Shown: in pieces, positions 48,843 to 56,542 of the stretch
How the letters are laid out: each line of letters starts with the position of its first letter
Position numbering within the stretch: the stretch's first letter is position 1
NCBI GenBank assembly: GCA_944319925.1
Contig: CALUFQ010000003.1
Span: 28,544-92,543 of the forward strand
Direction: 5' to 3'
Length of the DNA: 64,000 nucleotides
Source: an uncultured Paraprevotella sp.
Lineage (GTDB): Bacteria; Bacteroidota; Bacteroidia; Bacteroidales; Bacteroidaceae
Notes under the pieces: model-generated
Databases searched by the model: none
Told to the model about the DNA's origin: nothing
Seen by the model: only the letters and a program-made list of their open reading frames with translations
Translations under genes and position numbers: made by a program

Positions 48843-49985
48843 TCATTGCTCCGCCGCGCTGGGGCAGGGGAGACCGCGCAGCACCCTTTCGATGTAGCGG
48901 ATTTCCTCGCCGATGCCGTCCCTTTCCTGCAAGGCTTCAATTTGTGATTCCTCGTAGGGGATGGGGATTTGCGGGGCGATGCCTTTCCCGTCGATGACGA
49001 TGTCCGGCCAGCGGCAGCTGCGGGTGGTGGGGATATAGAGTTTGAACCACCCGGAGGGGGACGTGATGGCGAAGACGTTGGAGAGGTCCAGTGTGCCGGA
49101 AGTCCTTTCGTTGCCGAAAAGCACGACTTTCTCGCTTTCCTTTGCTTCAAGGATGTATTGTTCGGCCGACGAGGCGTTCCGCCCGTGGGTGAGCAGGCCG
49201 ATGCGGCGCGGATGCTGATAGACCGTGTCGCGCCGCACGAGCTGGAGGCGTTGCATTCCGGGGCGCAGCACATAGTCTCCCAAGTGGTTTTCCATGCTGT
49301 CCGTCAGTTCCTGCAGGTAGTCTCTCCATTCCGACTGGGGGTCGTGGGCGATGATGTCCTTGAAGAAGTCCAGGAAGTCCGGCGTGGCGTACTGCTCCAC
49401 GCCGTGGATGAGGTACGGCCTGCTGTAGGTCAGGGCCATCAGGGCATCGAAGAACTGGTCGTTGCCGCCGCTGTTGCACCTGAGGTCCACGATGAGGTAG
49501 GGGCGCGATGTGATGGCCTCCCAGTTGTCCTTGATCATCTGGTTCGAGGTGCTGTCGCGGAACGACGGGATGCGCAGGAAGAAAGTGCTGTCGTTCATGG
49601 GCTTCGCCGTGTAGTACATGTTGGTGGATTCCGGTTTGTGTTGGGCGCGGTATCTGGCTCTTACCCTTTGCAAAAGACCTTGAAATTGAATCTTTCCCTT
49701 GTCTGTCGTGTTCACCCACAAGTGTCTGTCCTTGAAGCGTTGGACGTATTCGTCTATGAGGCACGGGACAGTGTCCGGCCGTTGGGCGACGTAACTCCTC
49801 AGACTTTCCGTCCAGGCCTTCCATTCACCTTCTTTTCCTTGTGTCTTTATCCTGTATCCCGGATAGTTGCGGCTTACGAATCCCGTGAACCAGTCGAATT
49901 CGGCGAGGGCTTCTTCCCGCGTCTGCGACGAGGCAGGGAGGAGGGCCAGGAAGGCCAGCGCGGTGAGGAGTGTTCTTTTCTTCAT
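48843..49985 (-). CDS. S41-family peptidase, exported
   Basis: 380 residues with a signal peptide (LLTALAFLALLPASSQ). The C-terminal half is an S41 tail-specific protease-like domain: FLRIPSFRDST, VDLRCNSGGNDQFFDALMAL and the nucleophile Ser in HGRNASSAEQYILEAKESEK, followed by FGNERTSGTLDLSNVFAITS. The N-terminal part (FVSRNYPGYRIKTQGKEGEW) replaces the PDZ domain of classical CtpA. Substrate unknown. It is convergent with the Rpn-family gene and divergent from the ATPase gene. Confidence 0.85.
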   Translation of the reverse strand: MKKRTLLTALAFLALLPASSQTREEALAEFDWFTGFVSRNYPGYRIKTQGKEGEWKAWTESLRSYVAQRPDTVPCLIDEYVQRFKDRHLWVNTTDKGKIQFQGLLQRVRARYRAQHKPESTNMYYTAKPMNDSTFFLRIPSFRDSTSNQMIKDNWEAITSRPYLIVDLRCNSGGNDQFFDALMALTYSRPYLIHGVEQYATPDFLDFFKDIIAHDPQSEWRDYLQELTDSMENHLGDYVLRPGMQRLQLVRRDTVYQHPRRIGLLTHGRNASSAEQYILEAKESEKVVLFGNERTSGTLDLSNVFAITSPSGWFKLYIPTTRSCRWPDIVIDGKGIAPQIPIPYEESQIEALQERDGIGEEIRYIERVLRGLPCPSAAEQ

Positions 49986-50343
49986 GGCAAGTGTTTTTTG
50001 TGCATTGCCGCAAAGTTAGTTTTTTTTCAGATTGCCAAATGCCAGAACGTCAAAATGTCACGGGCGGTGCGCGAGAATCGCGTATTTCGTCCCGACGGGG
50101 AGGGCGGTGGAGAATTCCGCCGTATTTCAGGGGTGCGGAGCGGGTGGAATGACACTCTTTCCGACGGATTCCTTTCTTTTGACAAAAGGGCGGGCATGGC
50201 TGGCGCATTTGTGTCTCCGCATCAGACAAGAATTATTTGACGGGAAGGCTGTTTCTCAGAAAAACATACTATATTTGCAGTTGCGAAACGGCTGTTTCCG
50301 AAATGGCTGTTTCGGAAGTCGGATAAGGAAAAGGACTAAGAAT
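49986..50343. other. Divergent intergenic region with two promoters and a tandem hairpin repeat
   Basis: Minus-strand -7 box TAACTTTG (50011-50018) for the S41 gene; plus-strand TATATTTG (50270-50277) for the ATPase gene. In the leader of the latter, two adjacent 15-bp repeats (50284-50298 and 50299-50313, 14 of 15 identical) each form the small hairpin GAAAC GGCT GTTTC or its variant. Nothing else is recognised between 50020 and 50260. Confidence 0.55.
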
Positions 50344-51663
50344 ATGAAATTTTTTGATAGGACGGAAGAGATGACTTCCTTGCGTGAGATTCGCGGAATG
50401 GCAAAGGATAACGCCCAGTTCACGGTAGTGACGGGACGGCGTCGTATTGGCAAAACATCCCTTGTGTGGAAAGCATACGAGGATGAACCTATCCTCTATT
50501 TTTTTGTCGCCCGTAAAGCTGAGGGAGAATTGTGCGAGGATTATCGGCTTGAAATCGAGAACAAGCTGGGGATACCGACGATAGGGCGGACAGAATCTTT
50601 CGCCGAGGTGTTCGAGTTCCTGATGAAGTTTTCCGTGGATCGTCCCATCACGCTATTCATTGATGAGTTTCAGGAGTTTTTCCGCGTGAACAAGTCGGTG
50701 TACAGCGATATGCAGCGAATCTGGGACATGTATAGTTCCAAGGCTCGGATAAACTTGATTGTTTGCGGTTCCATCTATTCCATGATGACCAAGATATTCA
50801 AAGACAAGAAAGAACCGTTGTATAACAGGCAGACACGTTTTATGACCGTGCGGGCGTTTGCTCCTACCGTTCTGAAAGAAATTCTTACGGAGGCCTATCC
50901 CGAATACACGGCGGAAGACCTGCTGGCCTTGTATTCCTTTACGGGAGGGGTGGCCAAATATGTACAACTGCTTATGGATGCAGGTGCTACGACAAAGGAA
51001 AAGATGATAAGGCAAATCGTGAAGGCCGATTCTGTTTTTTTGGGAGAGGGAAAGGCCGTCCTTATTGAGGAGTTCGGCAAGGACTACGGGATTTATTTTT
51101 CCATTTTGTCGGCTATCGCGAGAGGGAAGACCTCCCGCTCGGAAATCGAAAGCGTTGTAGGGCGGGAAATTGGTGGCTATCTGACCAAATTGGAAAATGA
51201 GTACGAGGTTATTGCCAAGAAACGACCTTTGTTTGAGAAAAGTTCTACCAAAAATGTCCGTTATACGATAGAGGACAATTTCTTCACGTTCTGGTTTCGT
51301 TTTATATATAAGTACAGCTATATGCTTGAGATAGAGAACTATGAAAGCTTGAAAACGATTATCAAACGAGACTACGAGACATTCAGCGGGCTGATGCTTG
51401 AACGCTATTTCCGGCGTGTGCTGATAGAACGTCAGGCTTATACGCGTATCGGCGGATGGTGGGACCGCAAGGGTGAGAATGAAATCGACATTGTGGTCGA
51501 GAATGAACTGGACTGTAGAGCTACGTTTTTCGAGGTGAAACGTAAGGGCGGGAACATTGACATGGAGCTGCTGGAGAAGAAGGCCGCAGCCTTCCTGCGT
51601 ACCACGGGTGAGTTTAAGGGATATGACATTTCTTATAAGGGGTTGTCAATGAATGATATGTAG
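50344..51663 (+). CDS. ATP-binding protein with C-terminal DUF234/PD-(D/E)xK-like domain
   Basis: 439 residues from the ATG at 50344; the frame is open further upstream but lies in the promoter region. N-terminal STAND/AAA-like ATPase (ATPase_2 family): Walker A VTGRRRIGKTSLV, Walker B ITLFIDEFQEF, sensor-like INLIVCGSIYSMM. A winged-helix middle segment (TSRSEIESVVGREIGGYLTK) precedes a C-terminal DUF234-type domain with nuclease-like residues (GENEIDIVVENELDCRATFF EVKRKG, Asp then Glu-x-Lys). Such proteins are frequent in Bacteroidetes and archaea and their role is unknown. Confidence 0.85.
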   Translation: MKFFDRTEEMTSLREIRGMAKDNAQFTVVTGRRRIGKTSLVWKAYEDEPILYFFVARKAEGELCEDYRLEIENKLGIPTIGRTESFAEVFEFLMKFSVDRPITLFIDEFQEFFRVNKSVYSDMQRIWDMYSSKARINLIVCGSIYSMMTKIFKDKKEPLYNRQTRFMTVRAFAPTVLKEILTEAYPEYTAEDLLALYSFTGGVAKYVQLLMDAGATTKEKMIRQIVKADSVFLGEGKAVLIEEFGKDYGIYFSILSAIARGKTSRSEIESVVGREIGGYLTKLENEYEVIAKKRPLFEKSSTKNVRYTIEDNFFTFWFRFIYKYSYMLEIENYESLKTIIKRDYETFSGLMLERYFRRVLIERQAYTRIGGWWDRKGENEIDIVVENELDCRATFFEVKRKGGNIDMELLEKKAAAFLRTTGEFKGYDISYKGLSMNDM

Positions 51664-51801
51664 TTGGTCCTTTCGTTCACTGTGGTTCGTATATGTTTGA
51701 GAAACGGTTTGTGCGGGTGACGGAAGTTTTTCTTGCCGTATTTTTATGGCCGTTCGCGGAAATCTCCGTATTTTTATCCGCTGAAAGACGAGGCGACTAT
51801 T

Positions 51802-53223
51802 ATGGCAAAAGATAAGACGGTCTATGTGTGCGGCAATTGCGGGCAGGAATCCCCGAAATGGATCGGGCGTTGCCCGTCGTGCGGGGAGTGGAACACGTTC
51901 AAGGAGTTTACGGTGCGGAAGGAGAGTGCTGTCACCGTGGCGGGAAGCTATCGGCAGGCATCGGCGGCCGACCCTTTGCGGGCCGCTCCCGTACCGGTGG
52001 GGCAGATTGCCGCTGACGAGGAGCTGCGGATGGACATGTGCGACGGGGAGCTGAACCGCGTGCTGGGCGGCGGGCTTGTGCCCGGGTCGTTGGTGCTGCT
52101 GGGCGGCGAGCCGGGCATCGGGAAGTCCACCCTGGTGCTGCAGACGGTGTTGCGGTTGGGCGGGCGGCGCATCCTCTACGTCAGTGGCGAGGAGAGTGCG
52201 CGGCAGCTGAAACTGCGGGCCGACCGGCTGGTGCCACGTTCGGCGGGGCAGATGGTGGACCGCGATTCCTTCCTTTCCGCTTCCGGTTGCCTCGTGGTGT
52301 GCGAGACGGTGCTGGAGCAGATTTTCGCGCATGTGCGTGATGTGCAGCCCCAGCTGTTGGTCATCGACTCCATCCAGACCATCATGAGCGAGACGGTGGA
52401 CAGTTCGCCCGGCAGCATCTCCCAGGTGCGCGAATGTGCGGCCCTGTTGCTGAAGTTCGCCAAGGAGAGCAACATCCCCGTCATCCTCATCGGGCATATC
52501 AACAAGGAAGGCACGCTGGCCGGGCCCAAGGTGCTGGAGCATATCGTGGACGCCGTGCTGCAGTTCGAGGGCGACCAGCATTACATGTACCGCATCCTGC
52601 GGAGCATCAAGAACCGTTTCGGCAGTACGGCGGAGCTGGGCATCTACGAGATGCGTCAGGACGGGCTGCGACAGGTGAGCAACCCCTCCGAACTGCTGCT
52701 CTCCGAGAACCACGAAGGGCTGAGCGGCGTGGCCATCGCTTCGGCCATCGAGGGGGTGCGTCCATTCCTCATCGAGACGCAGGCACTGGTGAGCACGGCC
52801 GCTTACGGTACGCCCCAGCGTTCGGCCACGGGCTTCGACCTGCGGCGGCTGAACATGCTGCTGGCCGTGCTGGAGAAGCGCGTGGGTTTCCGTCTGGCGC
52901 AGAAGGACGTGTTCCTCAACATCGCGGGCGGACTGAAGGTGACCGACCCGGCCATCGACCTCTCCGTTATCGCCGCCGTGTTGAGCAGCAATGTGGACAC
53001 AGGCATCGAGGACGGGGTTTGCATGGCTGGAGAGGTGGGGTTGAGCGGCGAGATCCGCCCGGTGAACCGCATTGAGCAGCGGGTGGCCGAGGCCGCCAAG
53101 TTGGGATTCCGCCGGATGCTGGTGCCCAAATACAACATGCAGGGGTTCGACACCTCGAAAATGGACATGGAACTCATACCGGTGCGGAAGGTGGAAGAGG
53201 CCCTTCGGGTGCTTTTTGGCTGA
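51802..53223 (+). CDS. radA: RadA: DNA repair / branch-migration protein
   Basis: 473 residues from the ATG at 51802. N-terminal zinc finger (YVCGNCGQESPKWIGRCPSC), RecA-like ATPase with Walker A GGEPGIGKST and Walker B LLVIDSIQTI, the RadA-specific KNRFG motif (IKNRFGSTAELGIYEM) and a C-terminal Lon-protease-like domain (DVFLNIAGGLKVTDPAIDLS) that lacks protease activity in the family. It processes recombination intermediates. Two copies of CCGTATTTTTAT upstream (51736 and 51764 areas) may include its promoter. Confidence 0.95.
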   Translation: MAKDKTVYVCGNCGQESPKWIGRCPSCGEWNTFKEFTVRKESAVTVAGSYRQASAADPLRAAPVPVGQIAADEELRMDMCDGELNRVLGGGLVPGSLVLLGGEPGIGKSTLVLQTVLRLGGRRILYVSGEESARQLKLRADRLVPRSAGQMVDRDSFLSASGCLVVCETVLEQIFAHVRDVQPQLLVIDSIQTIMSETVDSSPGSISQVRECAALLLKFAKESNIPVILIGHINKEGTLAGPKVLEHIVDAVLQFEGDQHYMYRILRSIKNRFGSTAELGIYEMRQDGLRQVSNPSELLLSENHEGLSGVAIASAIEGVRPFLIETQALVSTAAYGTPQRSATGFDLRRLNMLLAVLEKRVGFRLAQKDVFLNIAGGLKVTDPAIDLSVIAAVLSSNVDTGIEDGVCMAGEVGLSGEIRPVNRIEQRVAEAAKLGFRRMLVPKYNMQGFDTSKMDMELIPVRKVEEALRVLFG

Positions 53224-53283
53224 CTTGACGGCCAGAAAAGATTTCATGGGACACAGCCAGGACAGAATCAACAGGGATCATTT

Positions 53284-53943
53284 ATGGAAAAAATTGACTT
53301 TCAAATACGGCTGGAACAGCCTGCGGACTACCGTGAAACGGAACAAATGGTGCGAGAGGCGTTTTGGAATTGTTATTCGCCGGGATGCACGGAACATTAT
53401 TTGCTGCATGTCATGCGCGGTTCTTTGAATTTTGTACCTGAATTGGATTTTGTTGCCGTGGCAGACAACCGGATTGTCGGTTCCATAGTTTTTCAAAAAT
53501 CTTTTGTCTTGGGCGATGACGGAAACCGCCATGATGTGTTGACCATGGGCCCGATAGCCGTGCTGCCGTCCGTTCAGCGCAGGGGGATAGGGCGGAGGCT
53601 GATAGAACATGCCCGTGCCGCTGCGGCAGCGCAAGGCTATTTGGCCATACTCTTGTGCGGCGATCCGGGATATTACCTGAAAATGGGTTTCACGGCAGCG
53701 GAACGCTTCGGCATCCGCACGTCTGGGAACAAATATTTCGCTGCCTTGCATGCCTGCCCGTTATGTGCAGGGGCGTTGGAAAATGCGGCAGGACGATATT
53801 TCGAGGATGAGGCCTATCTTGTGGACGAAGTGGAAGCCGAGGCTTTTGACCGGCAGTTCCCTTCTAAAATGCGTGTGGTTGACACTCCGGCGCAACGGCG
53901 TTTCAAAGAGATATTGGCCATGCAGAAGAATTATGTAGGATAG
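53284..53943 (+). CDS. GNAT-family N-acetyltransferase
   Basis: 219 residues. The acetyl-CoA site is clear (IAVLPSVQRRGIGRRLIEHA, with RRGIGR as the pyrophosphate-binding loop) after the VGSIVFQKSFVLGDDG beta strands, and continues to DPGYYLKMGFTAAERFGIRT. The C-terminal 65 residues form a small extra domain. Substrate unknown. It lies 60 bp after radA and 12 bp before the dehydrogenase gene, so the three may be cotranscribed. Confidence 0.88.
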   Translation: MEKIDFQIRLEQPADYRETEQMVREAFWNCYSPGCTEHYLLHVMRGSLNFVPELDFVAVADNRIVGSIVFQKSFVLGDDGNRHDVLTMGPIAVLPSVQRRGIGRRLIEHARAAAAAQGYLAILLCGDPGYYLKMGFTAAERFGIRTSGNKYFAALHACPLCAGALENAAGRYFEDEAYLVDEVEAEAFDRQFPSKMRVVDTPAQRRFKEILAMQKNYVG

Positions 53944-53955
53944 AATATTTTTGAG

Positions 53956-55557
53956 ATGATAGAAGAATACCAGCTTCGGGTGCTGCCGGAAACGGCGGCC
54001 AGCGAACAGGCTTTGCGGCGGCATGTCGCCCGCGAGAAAGGAAAGGACGAGCGGACACTGACCGCCATACGGGTGCTGAAGCGGAGCATCGACGCCCGCC
54101 AGCGCACTATCTATGTGAATTTGAAAGTGCGGGTGTATGTAAACGAACAACCGGAAGACGATGAGTTCGTGCGTACGGAATATCGCGATGTGAGCGGACG
54201 GCCGCAGGTGATTGTGGTCGGGGCCGGCCCGGGCGGACTCTTCGCCGCCCTTCGCCTGATTGAGGCGGGCTACCGCCCCGTCGTCGTGGAGCGCGGCAAG
54301 AACGTGCGCGACCGCAAGTTGGACCTGGCCAAAATCTCACGCGAACACAAGGTGGACAGCGAGAGCAACTACAGTTTCGGCGAGGGCGGCGCGGGGGCCT
54401 ATTCCGACGGCAAACTTTACACGCGGAGCAAGAAGCGCGGCAACGTGGAGAAAATCCTGAACGTTTTCTGCCAGCACGGGGCCAGCGTGTCCATCCTGCA
54501 GGATGCCCATCCTCACATCGGGACGGACAAGCTCCCGAGGGTTATAGAGAACATGCGCAAGACCATCCTGGACTGTGGGGGAGAGGTGCATTTCGAGACC
54601 CGCATGGATGCTTTGATTATCGAAAAGGACGAGGCGGTCGGGATTGAGACGAACACGGGGCGGACTTTCCGCGGCCCGGTGATTCTGGCCACGGGGCATT
54701 CCGCTCGCGACGTCTATCGCTGGCTGTATGCCCACGGTGTGGAAATCGAAAGCAAGGGGTTGGCCGTGGGTGTCCGCCTGGAACATCCGTCGCAGTTGAT
54801 TGACCAAATCCAGTATCACAGCAAGAACGGGCGCGGGAAGTATCTTCCGGCGGCGGAATACAGTTTCGTGCAGCAGGTGGACGGCCGCGGGGTATATAGC
54901 TTTTGCATGTGTCCCGGCGGTTTTGTCGTCCCGGCGGCCAGCGGTCCGCGCCAGACGGTGGTGAACGGCATGTCGCCCAGCAACCGCGGGTCGCGGTGGA
55001 GCAACGCCGGCATGGTGGTGGAGATGCACCCCGGGGATTTGCAGGAACCGTCGTTGGCGGAGCTCATGGCGGTGGCCGGAGTGCAGGCGGAAGCCGGGCA
55101 TCCGTTGGCCATGATGCAGTTTCAGGAGGTGCTGGAGGAACAGAACTGGCGGCAGGGCAACTGCCGGCAGACGGCACCCGCGCAGCGGATGGCCGATTTC
55201 GTGAACGGGCGGTTGAGCTACGACCTGCCCGACAGTTCGTATGCGCCCGGTCTGGTGTCTTCGCCCCTGCATTTCTGGATGCCGAAGTTCATCACCACCC
55301 GCTTGGCCGAAGGATTCCGACGGTTCGGGAAAGCTTCGCACGGTTTCCTGACGAACGACGCCGTGATGATAGGCGTGGAGAGCCGCACTTCGGCTCCCGT
55401 GCGCATCCTTCGCGACGGGGAGACGTTGCAGCATGTGCGTCTCCGGGGGCTGTTCCCTTGTGGCGAAGGGGCCGGCTACGCGGGCGGCATCGTGTCCGCC
55501 GCCATCGACGGCGAGCGTTGTGCCGAGGCCGCAGCGGCCTGGCTGGAGCATACGTGA
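53956..55557 (+). CDS. FAD-dependent dehydrogenase (COG2509 type)
   Basis: 533 residues. N-terminal domain of about 85 residues, then the FAD-binding Rossmann motif VIVVGAGPGGLFAALRLIEA with the acidic VVERGK end, the SNYSFGEGGAGAYSDGKLYT segment that is typical of this family, and RGLFPCGEGAGYAGGIVSAA near the C-terminus for the second FAD contact. The substrate is not known for the family. A bidirectional hairpin follows. Confidence 0.88.
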   Translation: MIEEYQLRVLPETAASEQALRRHVAREKGKDERTLTAIRVLKRSIDARQRTIYVNLKVRVYVNEQPEDDEFVRTEYRDVSGRPQVIVVGAGPGGLFAALRLIEAGYRPVVVERGKNVRDRKLDLAKISREHKVDSESNYSFGEGGAGAYSDGKLYTRSKKRGNVEKILNVFCQHGASVSILQDAHPHIGTDKLPRVIENMRKTILDCGGEVHFETRMDALIIEKDEAVGIETNTGRTFRGPVILATGHSARDVYRWLYAHGVEIESKGLAVGVRLEHPSQLIDQIQYHSKNGRGKYLPAAEYSFVQQVDGRGVYSFCMCPGGFVVPAASGPRQTVVNGMSPSNRGSRWSNAGMVVEMHPGDLQEPSLAELMAVAGVQAEAGHPLAMMQFQEVLEEQNWRQGNCRQTAPAQRMADFVNGRLSYDLPDSSYAPGLVSSPLHFWMPKFITTRLAEGFRRFGKASHGFLTNDAVMIGVESRTSAPVRILRDGETLQHVRLRGLFPCGEGAGYAGGIVSAAIDGERCAEAAAAWLEHT

Positions 55558-55584
55558 GAACGGGCGGGACTGGAAAACGACAAA

Positions 55585-55619
55585 TCGGCGCGCTTTGGAA
55601 ACAGGTCAAAGCGCGCCGA
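55585..55619. terminator. Bidirectional hairpin between convergent genes
   Basis: TCGGCGCGCTTTG and CAAAGCGCGCCGA pair perfectly over 13 bp with a 9-nt loop, between the stop codons of the dehydrogenase gene (+) and the beta-barrel gene (-). Confidence 0.75.
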
Positions 55620-55639
55620 ATGGGTTTATGGTATTGTCG

Positions 55640-56341
55640 TTAGAAGTCCACTCCAAGGGTCATGGTGAAGTTGCCCGTGCGTATGCGTCCGTCGAAGTTG
55701 TCAAATTGATATTCGGCGTAATGCTTGCCCGCGATGTCAAACAAGCCGATGTCGTACCCCATGCTGAAGTAGAAATTTTGGAAAGCGATGCCGCAACCAA
55801 TTTTAATCCCTGCATCGAAACGCTTGTAGCGGCTCTTCCCGAAAGGGCTGTATTTCGTGCGGTCGGTGTAGTCTTTGACTTGTCCGCCCATGCCGAAAGC
55901 CATGTATCCTCCGAAGAAAGGTTGCACGGTGAAGTCATCTACGTTGGTGTCTAGTTTATACTTGAGCACTACAGGGATTTCCAGGTACCTGAGAATGGTC
56001 TTTCGCGTCCCAATGTCCTCCGTTTCCGCGATTTCCGTTCCTTTTTCCGTATATGTCAGGCCTGTTTCCAAGAAAAAGGGCAGGCCGTCTCCCAGTTTGT
56101 TGCCGTAAACCACTCCCACATGGAAACGGGGCAGCGTTTCGGTTTGCGCTTTTCCTCCTGTGCCCCGGTAGCGCACGGTGGGGATGTTCAGGCCGAAACG
56201 CAAACCGAAATAAGAGTCGCGTTTGTAGTCGCGCCAGCGGCTGGCATATACAGGCTCGCCTTCGTAGAAGTCGTTTGTGGCTGTGACGGGCAGAAAGGCC
56301 ACAAGACAGAGGAGAAAAGAAAAAAATACTCTTTTTGTCAT
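55640..56341 (-). CDS. Outer-membrane beta-barrel protein (PorT-like)
   Basis: 233 residues from the ATG at 56341. Signal peptide (VFFSFLLCLVAFLPVTATN) and then about eight amphipathic strands (SYFGLRFGLNIPTVRYRG, GLPFFLETGLTYTEKGTEIA, FYFSMGYDIGLFDIAGKHYA), ending RTGNFTMTLGVDF with the terminal Phe of barrel proteins. It belongs to the broad outer-membrane-barrel domain families of Bacteroidetes, some of which (PorT) act in type IX secretion; I do not assign that role. Confidence 0.8.
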   Translation of the reverse strand: MTKRVFFSFLLCLVAFLPVTATNDFYEGEPVYASRWRDYKRDSYFGLRFGLNIPTVRYRGTGGKAQTETLPRFHVGVVYGNKLGDGLPFFLETGLTYTEKGTEIAETEDIGTRKTILRYLEIPVVLKYKLDTNVDDFTVQPFFGGYMAFGMGGQVKDYTDRTKYSPFGKSRYKRFDAGIKIGCGIAFQNFYFSMGYDIGLFDIAGKHYAEYQFDNFDGRIRTGNFTMTLGVDF

Positions 56342-56375
56342 GTGAAAAGGGTAATGGATTTGATGATTTATTAAG

Positions 56376-56383
56376 CAAAAGTA
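56376..56383 (-). promoter_or_regulatory. -7 box of the beta-barrel protein gene
   Basis: TACTTTTG on the minus strand, 35 bp upstream of the start codon. Confidence 0.55.
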
Positions 56384-56426
56384 CAAATTAATTTTGTTTC
56401 ATAAGCCGTTTTAGACAAATAATTGC

Positions 56427-56434
56427 TATTTTTG
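56427..56434 (+). promoter_or_regulatory. -7 box of the threonine operon
   Basis: TATTTTTG, with a leader of about 100 nt before thrA. The leader can form a small multi-branched fold (GGCTC near 56474 with GAGCC near 56519; GCAGG with CCTGC inside). No leader peptide rich in Thr or Ile codons is visible. Confidence 0.55.
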
Positions 56435-56542
56435 CGGCTGCAAGAAAAAACATCAAATAAAGTTGAACGTGGAAGGCTCTGGAGTTGCCGGAGCAGGTGT
56501 TGTGTGCCTGCATGCGAAGGAGCCGGACGAGGAGACACAGAC

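Noticed and set aside
51646-53271. 541-residue minus-strand ORF
   Set aside because: Complete antisense of radA, which has all family motifs.
56435-56542. Threonine attenuator leader peptide before thrA
   Set aside because: The leader has some stems but no small ORF with clustered Thr or Ile codons and no terminator with a T-run.
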